53,996 nt of DNA, taken from contig CABXKF010000003.1 in assembly GCA_902512765.1 (NCBI GenBank), positions 1 through 53,996 on the forward strand. The letters run 5' to 3'. Positions 1 to 7,791 of this stretch are shown piece after piece. This DNA is from an uncultured Pelagibacteraceae bacterium. Its GTDB lineage: Bacteria > Pseudomonadota > Alphaproteobacteria > Pelagibacterales > Pelagibacteraceae. The position numbers and the translations under genes were made by a program. Positions within the stretch are counted from its first letter, which is position 1. Each line of letters opens with the position of its first letter. A model generated the notes under the pieces. That model saw only the letters and a program-made list of their open reading frames with translations. It ran no database searches and was not told the DNA's origin.

Positions 1-1772
1 TTGGAAATTATTCAATTAAACTTCGAAAGAAAATTAATTCAGATTTAGTAGAAGAAGTTTGGAATGGTGATAAAGAAAAAGAAAATCTAGGAGTAGAGTA
101 TTTTGGTGTAGGAGATTTAGAAGTAAGCAATAATGATAAATACCTAGGATATTCTTTAGACACCAAAGGCTCTGAATATTATACAATTTCTATAAGAGAT
201 ATTGAAACCAATAAAATCATCACAAAAGAAATTTCTGAAACTTCAGGAGGAATTACTTTTAGTTTAGATGATAAATATATTTTTTATTCTAAACTTGATG
301 AAAATCATCGTGCAAGGAAAATATATAGGCATGAAATTGGTAATTTTAAAAACCAAGATCAGCTAATTTTTGAGGAAAAAAGTGAGGCATTCACTGTTAG
401 CATTGGCTTAAGCTCTGATGAAAAATATTATTTTATTAATACATCTGACCATAACACATCTGAACAATACTATTTTAATGTAGATGAGAAAAACCCTTCA
501 CCAAAATTAATAATGAAAAGAGAGAAAGGAATTCTCTACTCGGTTAGTTCTTGGGATGGAAAATTTTATAATCATACCAACAAAAATGCTGAAGATTTTA
601 AAATAGATATTTCTAATAGTCTTACACTTCAAGAATGGAAAACATTTATACCTCCAAGAGATGAAGTTTTAATAGGTGGGCTAACTTTTTTAAAAGACTG
701 GATTATTAGATCTGAAACTTCCAACGCACTAGATAAATTATTTGTTAGAAATATTACATCAGATCTTGAAGAGGAATTAATATTTTCTAATGAAAGTATT
801 TATGTACCAGGTATTTCTTTGGTTCAAAGAGATAGAAATACTAACAAATTATATCTTGGCTATTCGTCTCCCAAAACCCCGTCAAGGGTTTATTTGTACG
901 ACTTACATAATAAATCTAAAAAACTTGTTAAAGAACAAGAAATACCTTCTGGACATAATCCAGACAATTATATTGTTGAAAGAGTAGAATATAAATCTCA
1001 CGATGGAAGGTTAGTTCCTCTAACAATTACCAGACATAAAAAAACTAAAATTGATGGCTCAGCAAACGTACTACTATATGGATATGGTTCATACGGTAGC
1101 TCTATGAGTCCAAACTTTTCTTCTACAAGATTAAGCTTAATTGATAGAGATATTATATGGGCAACAGCTCATATCAGGGGTGGTATGGAAAAAGGAATGA
1201 AATGGTGGAAAGAGGGAAAACTTACAAATAAAAAAAACACATTTGAAGACTATATCTTTGCTGCAAAATACTTAATTAACAACAAGTATTCATTAAAAGG
1301 AAAGATAATAGGTATGGGTGGATCTGCAGGAGGATTGCTAATGGGCGCTGTTGTTAATCAGGCTCCAGAATTATTTCTTGGAATTGTTATGGCTGTACCA
1401 TTTGTAGATTCTCTAACAACAAATCTTGATCATTCTCTTCCATTAACTGTTGGGGAGTTTGATGAATTTGGAAATGCTCAAGATAATAAAGAACATTTTG
1501 ATTATATATTTTCATATGCACCATATAATAATGTTAAAAAAATGGATTACCCTCATATATTAATTACCACAAGCTTAAGTGATAATAGAGTTTTGTTTGA
1601 TGAGCCTGCAAAATTTACTGCAAAATTAAGAGAATATAAAACTGATAATAATTTACTTCTTTTAAAAACAGAAATGAACGCAGGTCATGGGGGGAAATCT
1701 GGAAGAGATGGTGCTATTGAAGAAATTGCAATTGATTATGCGTTTGCACTAAAAATATCAGAAAAAATTTAA
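1..1772 (+). CDS. ptrB: Oligopeptidase B (protease II), 5'-truncated by window edge
   Basis: This is a prolyl-oligopeptidase-family (S9) serine peptidase that cleaves short peptides after basic residues. The reading frame is open from base 3 with no stop, so the gene starts upstream of the window. The visible part is about 589 residues; the family is usually near 690, so roughly 100 N-terminal residues are missing. The first ATG in the frame, at 513, is internal. The N-terminal half is beta-propeller-like and the C-terminal half is the alpha/beta hydrolase domain. The nucleophile motif GGSAGG has its Ser codon at 1323. The catalytic Asp lies in SLSDNRV and the His in NAGHGGKSGR, so the triad looks intact. 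No signal peptide can be assessed. It is followed by a 100-bp gap holding the next gene's promoter. Confidence 0.9.
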   Translation, partial: GNYSIKLRKKINSDLVEEVWNGDKEKENLGVEYFGVGDLEVSNNDKYLGYSLDTKGSEYYTISIRDIETNKIITKEISETSGGITFSLDDKYIFYSKLDENHRARKIYRHEIGNFKNQDQLIFEEKSEAFTVSIGLSSDEKYYFINTSDHNTSEQYYFNVDEKNPSPKLIMKREKGILYSVSSWDGKFYNHTNKNAEDFKIDISNSLTLQEWKTFIPPRDEVLIGGLTFLKDWIIRSETSNALDKLFVRNITSDLEEELIFSNESIYVPGISLVQRDRNTNKLYLGYSSPKTPSRVYLYDLHNKSKKLVKEQEIPSGHNPDNYIVERVEYKSHDGRLVPLTITRHKKTKIDGSANVLLYGYGSYGSSMSPNFSSTRLSLIDRDIIWATAHIRGGMEKGMKWWKEGKLTNKKNTFEDYIFAAKYLINNKYSLKGKIIGMGGSAGGLLMGAVVNQAPELFLGIVMAVPFVDSLTTNLDHSLPLTVGEFDEFGNAQDNKEHFDYIFSYAPYNNVKKMDYPHILITTSLSDNRVLFDEPAKFTAKLREYKTDNNLLLLKTEMNAGHGGKSGRDGAIEEIAIDYAFALKISEKI

Positions 1773-1782
1773 TCCTGTAGAT

Positions 1783-1811
1783 CTTGAAACAGTAAAACTA
1801 ATTCCTATATA
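1783..1811 (+). promoter_or_regulatory. Putative sigma-32 (RpoH) heat-shock promoter
   Basis: CTTGAAA at 1783-1789 is followed after 14 bases by CCTATATA at 1804-1811. This resembles the RpoH consensus (CTTGAAA, then a C-rich CCCATNT-type -10 box) and differs from the TTGACA/TATAAT pairs seen elsewhere in this window. It sits directly upstream of a small heat-shock gene, which supports the call. Transcription would start near 1818, giving a leader of about 55 bases. Confidence 0.6.
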
Positions 1812-1817
1812 TATTAT

Positions 1818-1875
1818 GTAAGTCGCCTAATGGGGCTCACATAAATAAACTTGCTTAACAAAGGAGAATATAATG
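1818..1875 (+). promoter_or_regulatory. Candidate ROSE-like RNA thermometer in the hsp20 leader
   Basis: The leader can form two hairpins. The first pairs 1818-1827 with 1832-1840 around a TAAT loop, with a bulged G at 1825 and one A-C mismatch. The second places TTGCT (1851-1855) opposite the ribosome binding site AGGAG (1862-1866), with a 6-base loop. TTGCT opposite AGGAG, including the G-G contact, is the hallmark of ROSE thermometers, which melt on heating to free the Shine-Dalgarno sequence. The leader is shorter than classical ROSE elements and the last stem is weak beyond those five positions, so this is an inference from pattern. Confidence 0.45.
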
Positions 1876-2319
1876 ACAAGTAAGGATCTATCAATCTTTA
1901 ACTCACTAAGACCATTTTCAATTGGTTTTGACGATATGTTTGATCAATTTGAAAATATGCTTGGAAATGGAAATTTGACCATGCAGTCAAATTATCCACC
2001 ATACAACATAAGAAAAACTGGAAAAGATAACTATGCTATTGAAGTTGCATTGGCTGGTTTTAATAAGAATGATGTTGAGGTTGAGTTTGAAGATAATTTA
2101 TTAACTGTAAGAACCAAGCAAGTTAATAAATCTGATGAAAACAATGTTGATGGGGAAATAATTCATAAAGGTATTTCACAAAGACAATTTGCAAGATCAT
2201 TCACTATTGCTGATGACGTAAAGGTAAATGGTGCTGAACTAAAAGACGGTCTATTAACTATTTCTTGTGAAAGAATTATACCAGAACATAAAAAGAAAAA
2301 ACTTATAGAAATTAAATAA
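1873..2319 (+). CDS. ibpA: Small heat-shock protein, Hsp20/alpha-crystallin family
   Basis: This is a 148-residue ATP-independent holdase chaperone that binds unfolding proteins in the cytoplasm. An alpha-crystallin domain spans about residues 40-135. It includes the family-typical IEVALAGFNKNDVEVE strand region and the ELKDGLLTIS segment (the A-x-x-x-G-L-L-like motif), followed by a short C-terminal tail ending KKKLIEIK that carries the I-x-I/V-type anchor. The ATG at 1873 follows AAGGAG by 6 bases. The gene stands alone with its own RpoH-like promoter and a structured leader, as expected for a class I small heat-shock gene. The symbol denotes family only. Confidence 0.93.
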   Translation: MTSKDLSIFNSLRPFSIGFDDMFDQFENMLGNGNLTMQSNYPPYNIRKTGKDNYAIEVALAGFNKNDVEVEFEDNLLTVRTKQVNKSDENNVDGEIIHKGISQRQFARSFTIADDVKVNGAELKDGLLTISCERIIPEHKKKKLIEIK

Positions 2320-2329
2320 GTTTACCTTG

Positions 2330-2354
2330 CTTGCGGGGATAAAGTCCTCGCAAG
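2330..2354. terminator. Stem-loop between convergent genes (terminator-like, no U-tract)
   Basis: A 10-bp stem (2330-2339 with 2345-2354, one G-T pair) closes a 5-base loop. It lies between the ends of the heat-shock gene and the convergent lipoprotein gene. Neither strand shows a clear T-run after the stem. It may therefore act as a bidirectional RNA 3'-end stabiliser or a weak terminator rather than a classical intrinsic terminator. Confidence 0.55.
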
Positions 2355-2361
2355 TACTTAA

Positions 2362-2667
2362 TTAAAAACAACCATTTGATACAAAACCAATAACAATTTT
2401 ATCGGGATTTATTTCAAATCTTCTCTCGCAAGGAATTCCATATTTTTTTGTATTATAAATTAATTCAAAATTTCCTTTTGCATTCTTGAAATCTTCATCT
2501 GGTTTTCCTAAATCCATCTGTAAAACACTCGCAGGCTTACTAATGTATTTGCTTAATTTTTCATTCTCTTTTTCAACAATTTTATTTGTTTTGTCTTTGA
2601 TTGTTTGACATCCGGCAATCATCAAAAATGAAAAAGATATAATTAAAAATAATTTTAGTTTTGCCAT
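2362..2667 (-). CDS. Small predicted lipoprotein, function unknown
   Basis: This 101-residue protein starts with a lipoprotein signal peptide: basic MAKLK, a hydrophobic stretch, then the lipobox LMIAGC with Cys at residue 20. The mature part has a Lys/Glu-rich helical segment followed by a short domain with GKPDEDF and a C-terminal GFVSNGCF. The mature part carries two further cysteines (in GIPCERR and SNGC) that could form a disulfide. It resembles SmpA/OmlA-like small outer-membrane lipoproteins in size and in the 'L-G-K-P' turn, but I cannot assign it firmly. It is convergent with the heat-shock gene and divergent from the permease. Confidence 0.75.
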   Translation of the reverse strand: MAKLKLFLIISFSFLMIAGCQTIKDKTNKIVEKENEKLSKYISKPASVLQMDLGKPDEDFKNAKGNFELIYNTKKYGIPCERRFEINPDKIVIGFVSNGCF

Positions 2668-2793
2668 AAAATAACAATAACATTACAATTATGGCATAAT
2701 TATAAACTTCTGAGTTGAAATATGTGAATAAACGCTAGTTTTGCAGGGTATTTATAAGAAGAATCAAATATTTGTCACTTAAAAGGAGGACAA

Positions 2794-4104
2794 ATGCTTG
2801 AAAATTATTTCAATTATAAAAAACACAAAACAGATTTTAAAACAGAAGTAATAGCCGGAACTACTACGTTTTTAACGATGGCTTATATAATGTTTTTAAA
2901 TCCATTTATCTTATCGGGTGAATTTGCCGGACCCGAGAAAGGTTTCTTTGATTTCGGCGCAGTTTATACAGCAACAATATTAGCAACAGCACTTGCATGT
3001 TTTATAATGGCTTTCTATGGAAAAACTTGGCCAATTGGACTTGCACCAGGAATGGGAATTAATGCATTCGTTGCTTTTGGAGTTTGTGCAGGAATGGGTT
3101 ACACACCTCAAGAAGCTTTGGGTGCAGTACTAGTTGCCGGTGTATTATTTTTAATTATATCTCTTACACCTATTAGAGCTTGGTTAATAAATTCCATACC
3201 TAGAAGTCTTAAGTTGGGTATTGGAGCTGGTATAGGTTTATTCTTAGCAATTATTGGCTTACAAATTATGGAGGTAGTTGTTGATGATCCAGTTACACTT
3301 GTAAAACTAGGCGATCTAAGTAATCCATTAGTTTTATTAGGTTGTGCTACATTCATAGCAATTATTGTTTTAGAAAAAATGAATGTCAAAGGTAATATCA
3401 TTATTGGTATATTGGTATTTAGTATTATTGCCTGGGCTGCAGGACTTGCAAACTTTAATGGTATTGCGAGCTCTCCTCCACCAATGACGTACTTGTTTGA
3501 ATTTGACTTATCTGCTGCAATGACTGCGGGAATGTCTACGGTAATATTTACTTTGTTATTCATAGACTTCTTCGATACAGCTGGAACCTTAACATCAGTT
3601 GCAAACGTTGCTGGTAAAGTTGATAAGCAAGGAAAAGTTCAAGATATTAATAAAGCTATGCTAGCTGATAGCGTTGGTTCAGTTGCGGGTGCAGTTATGG
3701 GAACTACAACTGTTACAAGTTATGTTGAGTCTGGAGCTGGCGTAAAAGCTGGTGGAAAAACTGGAATGACATCTCTTGTAATTGGATTGCTATTCTTGGC
3801 ATGTATATTTTTTGCTCCACTTGCAACTAGTCTACCAAAACAAATTGATGGAGCGGCTTTAGTATTTGTTTCAGTTCTTTTTGTAAGAAACATTACAGAT
3901 ATAGAATGGGATGATATTGGAGAGGCTGCGCCTGCAATTCTTGCGATGATTGCAATGCCTTTAACATACAGTATTAGCAATGGTATTGCTTTAGCATTTG
4001 TGTCTTACGCTTTAATAAAAATATTTACTGGCAAGTTTTCAACTACTTCGCCAGCAATATTTATTATTGCGATACTTAGTGTTATTAGTTTCGCAGTTGC
4101 TTAA
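2794..4104 (+). CDS. NCS2-family purine permease (AzgA-like)
   Basis: This 436-residue inner-membrane transporter is hydrophobic throughout. Its N-terminal signature (KTDFKTEVIAGTTTFLTMAYI) and its GLAPGMGINAFVAFGV and SGAGVKAGGKTGMTSL segments are typical of the AzgA branch of NCS2, which imports adenine, guanine or hypoxanthine with protons. The family length of about 430-450 is matched. The start follows a strong AAGGAGGAC ribosome binding site. The facing gene on the other strand is a xanthine-type phosphoribosyltransferase, so import and salvage of purine bases are encoded side by side. The exact base transported cannot be read from sequence. Confidence 0.88.
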   Translation: MLENYFNYKKHKTDFKTEVIAGTTTFLTMAYIMFLNPFILSGEFAGPEKGFFDFGAVYTATILATALACFIMAFYGKTWPIGLAPGMGINAFVAFGVCAGMGYTPQEALGAVLVAGVLFLIISLTPIRAWLINSIPRSLKLGIGAGIGLFLAIIGLQIMEVVVDDPVTLVKLGDLSNPLVLLGCATFIAIIVLEKMNVKGNIIIGILVFSIIAWAAGLANFNGIASSPPPMTYLFEFDLSAAMTAGMSTVIFTLLFIDFFDTAGTLTSVANVAGKVDKQGKVQDINKAMLADSVGSVAGAVMGTTTVTSYVESGAGVKAGGKTGMTSLVIGLLFLACIFFAPLATSLPKQIDGAALVFVSVLFVRNITDIEWDDIGEAAPAILAMIAMPLTYSISNGIALAFVSYALIKIFTGKFSTTSPAIFIIAILSVISFAVA

Positions 4105-4111
4105 AATATTT

Positions 4112-4143
4112 AATAGGGCTAGCTTTAACTAGCCCTATTTTTT
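4112..4143 (+). terminator. Rho-independent terminator after the purine permease
   Basis: A perfect 11-bp stem (4112-4122 with 4129-4139) encloses a 6-base loop and is followed by a T-run at 4138-4143. This is the clearest intrinsic terminator in the window. The stem also reads on the minus strand, but only the plus side has the T-run. The T-run ends within the stop codon of the convergent phosphoribosyltransferase. Confidence 0.9.
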
Positions 4144-4675
4144 AATTTCTTTTTATAATTTCTTCTATAGATAATTCTTCATAATGTTCGGTTGGCTGAA
4201 CAATCCATGGATCTGTATCTAATCTTACTGGACAAAAATCTGGTTCAAAAGTTGATGATTTTTTTTTCCATAAACAGGCTGTTTTAACTTCATTTATATA
4301 ATCCTTCGTTGGACCATAATTTTTTAGCCATTCTATACTTTTATTTAATGTTAAACCTGTGTCTGAAAGATCATCAACCAAAAGTACTTTATTATAATCT
4401 TTGTTTTCTGCTAAAGAACTAATTTCCCTTGCAAACATTAGTTGCCCTTGTTTATCTTCCATACCTTCTCCAGAGTAGCTCTGGATAACAATGTAGGCTA
4501 TTGGTAATTTTAAAATTCTTGAAAGGATATCCAAAATTGGAGCTGCACCTCTCATTATTCCAACTAGAACCGTAGGTTTATATTTTTTATGAATCTCGAT
4601 TGCTAACTTTTCAACAATTTTGTTATACTCATCAAAAGTGATAATTAATTTGTTAGCCATAAATTTTACTATCAT
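4142..4675 (-). CDS. Xanthine/hypoxanthine-type phosphoribosyltransferase (Gpt-like)
   Basis: This 177-residue type I phosphoribosyltransferase transfers ribose-5-phosphate from PRPP to a purine base. The PRPP-binding motif VLLVDDLSDTGLTL is clear, preceded by the GIMRGAAPILDILSRIL loop. The C-terminal DTDPWIVQPTEHYEE stretch resembles xanthine phosphoribosyltransferases, where a Trp/Ile segment stacks on the base. An alternative start at the Met six residues in (MANKLIITFDEY, codon at 4660) is equally likely, since neither start has a visible ribosome binding site. It is convergent with the purine permease and divergent from the DUF1330 gene. The base specificity is inferred. Confidence 0.85.
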   Translation of the reverse strand: MIVKFMANKLIITFDEYNKIVEKLAIEIHKKYKPTVLVGIMRGAAPILDILSRILKLPIAYIVIQSYSGEGMEDKQGQLMFAREISSLAENKDYNKVLLVDDLSDTGLTLNKSIEWLKNYGPTKDYINEVKTACLWKKKSSTFEPDFCPVRLDTDPWIVQPTEHYEELSIEEIIKRN

Positions 4676-4703
4676 AACTAAAAAATTTTAAAAGGGAGAA
4701 ATA

Positions 4704-5000
4704 ATGAAAGCTTATTGGATCAGTTTATATGTAAAAGTTGAAAATCAAGATAATTTAAAAAAATATGCAGAGGTTGTTACACCAATTATTAAAAGTTTTG
4801 GGGGCGTTCCCCTTGTAAGAGGCGGAAAACATAAAACATTTGAAGGAGATAATTTTGTCAGAACAGTTGTTTGGGAATTTCCAAGTTATGAAAAAGCAAT
4901 TGAATGTCACAATTCAACAGAATATTTAGCTGGATGGGATTTAGCAAAAGACACCACTGAGAGACATATGCAGGTAATTGAGGGCTTTAGTACTGAATAG
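4704..5000 (+). CDS. DUF1330 family protein
   Basis: This 98-residue protein of the DUF1330 family has a dimeric alpha/beta-barrel (ferredoxin-like) fold. Recognisable are the N-terminal MKAYWISLYVKVENQDNLKKY strand-helix, the central GG.PLVRGG turn and the VVWEFPSYEKAIECHNSTEY segment, all standard for this family. No catalytic role is established for the family and none is suggested by the neighbours. A good AGGGAG ribosome binding site precedes the ATG. Its last 14 bases overlap the convergent glycosylase gene. Confidence 0.85.
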   Translation: MKAYWISLYVKVENQDNLKKYAEVVTPIIKSFGGVPLVRGGKHKTFEGDNFVRTVVWEFPSYEKAIECHNSTEYLAGWDLAKDTTERHMQVIEGFSTE

Positions 5001-5622
5001 GTTCAGGATCTATACTCCTCCACAAATACCAGGTTGCAACAGAACAATATGGTGAAAATCTTTTTTGCAACAAATTTACAAACTTCTCAGGTGGTAAATA
5101 TTTTTTTTTATAATTTTTAGAAATTGCCCTGAGTAGTCCAATATCTTGTACTGGCCAAATATTAGAACGATTATAAGTAAATAATAAAATCATTTCTGCA
5201 GACCATCTCCCAATTTGTCTCAATTGTGAGAGATATAAAATAGCATCTTCATCTGACATTTTTGATATTAATCTTGGATTAAAAGTTTTATCCAAAGTTT
5301 GTTTTGCTAAACTTTGAATTCCTTTTACTTTTTGTTTACTGAGACCGCATGATTTCAATTGTGCAAATGTTAATGTAGTTACCATTTTGGCATTAATATT
5401 ATTTTTACATTTTTTTTTAAATTTTAAAAAAACTGAGTTTGCTGCTGCAACACTTATCTGCTGACCAATAATACTTTTACATAATGAAAAAAAAATATCT
5501 TTTCTTGTTGTTAGAATTTTTTCTGTAGGAGATTTATATTTCATAATTAAACTAGCCATCACTTTATCTTTATGAGATAAATTTTTTTTTGCTCTACTCC
5601 AATAACTAGGTATCTCACTCAT
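4987..5622 (-). CDS. alkA: DNA-3-methyladenine glycosylase II (AlkA-type HhH-GPD)
   Basis: This 211-residue base-excision repair glycosylase removes alkylated purines. The helix-hairpin-helix lies in LRQIGRWSAEMILLF at about residues 135-150, followed by the GPD region with the catalytic Asp in WPVQDIGLLRAI. The N-terminal half contains the family segment FSLCKSIIGQQISVAAANSVF. It lacks the extra N-terminal domain of E. coli AlkA, as is normal for the shorter alphaproteobacterial forms. The start overlaps the end of the upstream DMT transporter gene by 8 bases, suggesting co-transcription. Confidence 0.88.
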   Translation of the reverse strand: MSEIPSYWSRAKKNLSHKDKVMASLIMKYKSPTEKILTTRKDIFFSLCKSIIGQQISVAAANSVFLKFKKKCKNNINAKMVTTLTFAQLKSCGLSKQKVKGIQSLAKQTLDKTFNPRLISKMSDEDAILYLSQLRQIGRWSAEMILLFTYNRSNIWPVQDIGLLRAISKNYKKKYLPPEKFVNLLQKRFSPYCSVATWYLWRSIDPEPIQY

Positions 5623-6496
5623 GTCTTGATAGTGATAAATTTTTTTTTAAAATTATTTCGCGTCTAAATATTATTATTGAAGATGCTATTACTAAAATAG
5701 CTCCGATTAGAGTTTTTGTTGTTGGAATTTCATCCCAAATTAAATAACCAAATATTATAGCAAATACTAATGCCAAATACTTTACTGGAGTAACCAAACT
5801 TACTTCAGATAGTTTATAAGACTGGGTTAGCCATAAGTTTGCTAATCCTCCTAAAATTCCTATCATGGATAATAAAAATAAATCTACTAAATTTGGTAAT
5901 AACCAATTTTGATAAAATGTAAAAAAACTTAAAATCATTATTGAAATTGAAAAAAAGAAACCTATTAACCAAACTGGTTCTGTTGTGGATAATTTCCTAA
6001 TAGTTATAGCTACATAAGATAGTCCTAAGCAAAAAATAATAGGTAGAATAAAATAAAAATTTAAGGAACTAAATCCTGGCTCTGAGATAACAATAATCCC
6101 AATAAAACCAACTATAACTGCTAACCATCTATAAAAACCAACTTTTTCATTTAATAAAAATATTGAAAAAATAGTAGTAAATATTGGTGCTGCAAAAGTA
6201 ACACTAACAACAGTAGCTAATGGAAGATTTCTTAAAGCAATAACAATTGAAATTAACGCAATTATTCCAGCCATACATCTTTTAAAATGTAACAATGGTC
6301 TGCTCGTTTTATAAAAATCAATATATCTTTCCTTAGGAATGATAAATAAAATAGGAATTAATCCACAAAAACCTCTAAAAAACAAAACTTGTCCAACTGG
6401 GTAATCATTGGTCCATTTTACAATCACATCCATTACAGAAAATGCACATATAGAGATAAACATGTAAAAAAAGCCTAATTGATTTTTAGAGAACAT
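5615..6496 (-). CDS. DMT superfamily transporter (EamA family)
   Basis: This 293-residue inner-membrane protein has about ten transmembrane helices and two EamA repeats. The first repeat starts at FFYMFISICAFSVMDVIVKW and the second around ILPIIFCLGLSYVAITIRKL. Family members export or import metabolites such as amino acids; SAR11 genomes carry many of them and the substrate cannot be told here. It is divergent from msrA (34-bp gap) and overlaps the downstream glycosylase gene by 8 bases. Confidence 0.85.
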   Translation of the reverse strand: MFSKNQLGFFYMFISICAFSVMDVIVKWTNDYPVGQVLFFRGFCGLIPILFIIPKERYIDFYKTSRPLLHFKRCMAGIIALISIVIALRNLPLATVVSVTFAAPIFTTIFSIFLLNEKVGFYRWLAVIVGFIGIIVISEPGFSSLNFYFILPIIFCLGLSYVAITIRKLSTTEPVWLIGFFFSISIMILSFFTFYQNWLLPNLVDLFLLSMIGILGGLANLWLTQSYKLSEVSLVTPVKYLALVFAIIFGYLIWDEIPTTKTLIGAILVIASSIIIFRREIILKKNLSLSRHE

Positions 6497-6530
6497 GTGA
6501 TTAAGTTTAGATCAAATAATCTAATTATCA

Positions 6531-6974
6531 ATGGAAATAGCAATTTTAGCACTTGGATGTTTTTGGGGACCTGAAATTAAGTTTAACAAACTTGAAGGGA
6601 TTCTAAAAACTGAAGTAGGTTACTGTGGTGGTGACGGTAGTAAAACTAATTATAAAGAAGTTTGTTCAGGCACAACTAACCATGCTGAAGTAGTAAAATT
6701 AGAATTTGATCCTAAATTAATTTCATATGAAAAAATTATCAAATATTTTTATGAAATTCATGATCCAACCACCTTAAACTCTCAAGGTCCAGACTTTGGA
6801 ACTCAGTATAGAAGTGAAATATTTCATTTTAACGATCAACAGAAACAAATTGCTGAAAAAATTACCAATGAGGAAAATAAAAAATTATCTGGAAAAATTG
6901 TTACAAAAATTTCTATGGTAAAAAATTATTGTCCAGCAGAAGAATATCATCAAAAATATTTAGAAAAGAGATAA
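6531..6974 (+). CDS. msrA: Peptide-methionine (S)-S-oxide reductase
   Basis: This 147-residue enzyme reduces S-methionine sulfoxide in proteins back to methionine. The catalytic motif GCFWG places the nucleophilic Cys at residue 10, followed by the conserved EVGYCGG and EVVKLEFDP segments and HDPTTLNSQGPDFGTQYRS. It is a short MsrA without N-terminal extension; its second Cys, in NYCPAEEYHQKYL, is likely the resolving residue. The stop is one base before the start of the sulfurtransferase gene, so the two sulfur-related genes probably share a transcript. Confidence 0.95.
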   Translation: MEIAILALGCFWGPEIKFNKLEGILKTEVGYCGGDGSKTNYKEVCSGTTNHAEVVKLEFDPKLISYEKIIKYFYEIHDPTTLNSQGPDFGTQYRSEIFHFNDQQKQIAEKITNEENKKLSGKIVTKISMVKNYCPAEEYHQKYLEKR

Positions 6975-6975
6975 A

Positions 6976-7788
6976 ATGTCATTAGTAGATACAAATTGGC
7001 TAGAAGAAAATATAAATAAAGTTAAGATTATTGACTGCTCTTGGCATATGCCACAAACAAAAAGAAATGGTTTTATTGAATATCGTAAAGAGCATATTCC
7101 AAATGCTATTTTTTTTGATCTAGATAAAAATTCAAAGATAAATACAGATTTGCCTCACATGTTAACTGATGCAAAATCATGGGAAGTAATTGTAAGTAAC
7201 ATGGGAATAGAAAATAATGATGAAATAGTAATTTATGACAACTCAGATGTTATAAGTTCCTGTAGATGTTGGTATAATCTAATTTATTTTGGTCATAACC
7301 CAAAAAAAGTTCATGTATTAAACGGTGGTTTAAAGAAGTGGAAAAATGAAAATAAATTAACAGACAGCAAACAAAAAAATTTAAAAGTATCAATTTATAA
7401 AGCAGAAGAAAATAAGCAGCTTGTTAAAAATAAAAAAGAAATAGATGAAAATATTCAAAAAAAAGAATTTGAAGTTGTCGACGCTAGAAGCAAAGAAAGA
7501 TTTGAAGGAAAAGTCGTAGAGCCAAGAAAAGGCTTAAAAAGTGGATCTATCGAAAATTCTTTTTGTATCCCTTTTTCTGAATTAATAAATGAGGATCATA
7601 CATTTATTAACAAAGATGAAATTATAAAAAAATTTAATTCAGTAGGATTTGATATAAATAAAAACCTAGTATTTTCTTGTGGATCTGGAGTCACTGCGAG
7701 CGTATTGGCACTAGCTTATTCAATAATAAATGATAAATATATGCCCACAATTTACGATGGCTCATGGTCTGAGTATGGAAAGAATTAA
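6976..7788 (+). CDS. sseA: Sulfurtransferase, 3-mercaptopyruvate type
   Basis: This 270-residue protein has two rhodanese domains. The first, inactive domain covers about residues 1-140 (DCSWHMPQTKRNG, HIPNAIFFDLD). The second carries the active Cys235 in the loop CGSGVTA. A CGSGVT loop is typical of 3-mercaptopyruvate sulfurtransferases, whereas thiosulfate sulfurtransferases usually have CRKGVT. It follows msrA by one base and precedes the RND adaptor by three, so it may be part of a four-gene transcript. Confidence 0.9.
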   Translation: MSLVDTNWLEENINKVKIIDCSWHMPQTKRNGFIEYRKEHIPNAIFFDLDKNSKINTDLPHMLTDAKSWEVIVSNMGIENNDEIVIYDNSDVISSCRCWYNLIYFGHNPKKVHVLNGGLKKWKNENKLTDSKQKNLKVSIYKAEENKQLVKNKKEIDENIQKKEFEVVDARSKERFEGKVVEPRKGLKSGSIENSFCIPFSELINEDHTFINKDEIIKKFNSVGFDINKNLVFSCGSGVTASVLALAYSIINDKYMPTIYDGSWSEYGKN

Positions 7789-7791
7789 ATT

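Noticed and set aside
513..515. ATG at 513 as the start of the oligopeptidase
   Set aside because: The frame is open and recognisably beta-propeller-like back to base 3; starting at 513 would remove most of the propeller domain.
5632..5650. Long T-run near the end of the DMT transporter gene as an intrinsic terminator
   Set aside because: It lies in coding sequence, has no GC-rich stem before it, and such A/T runs occur throughout this AT-rich window.
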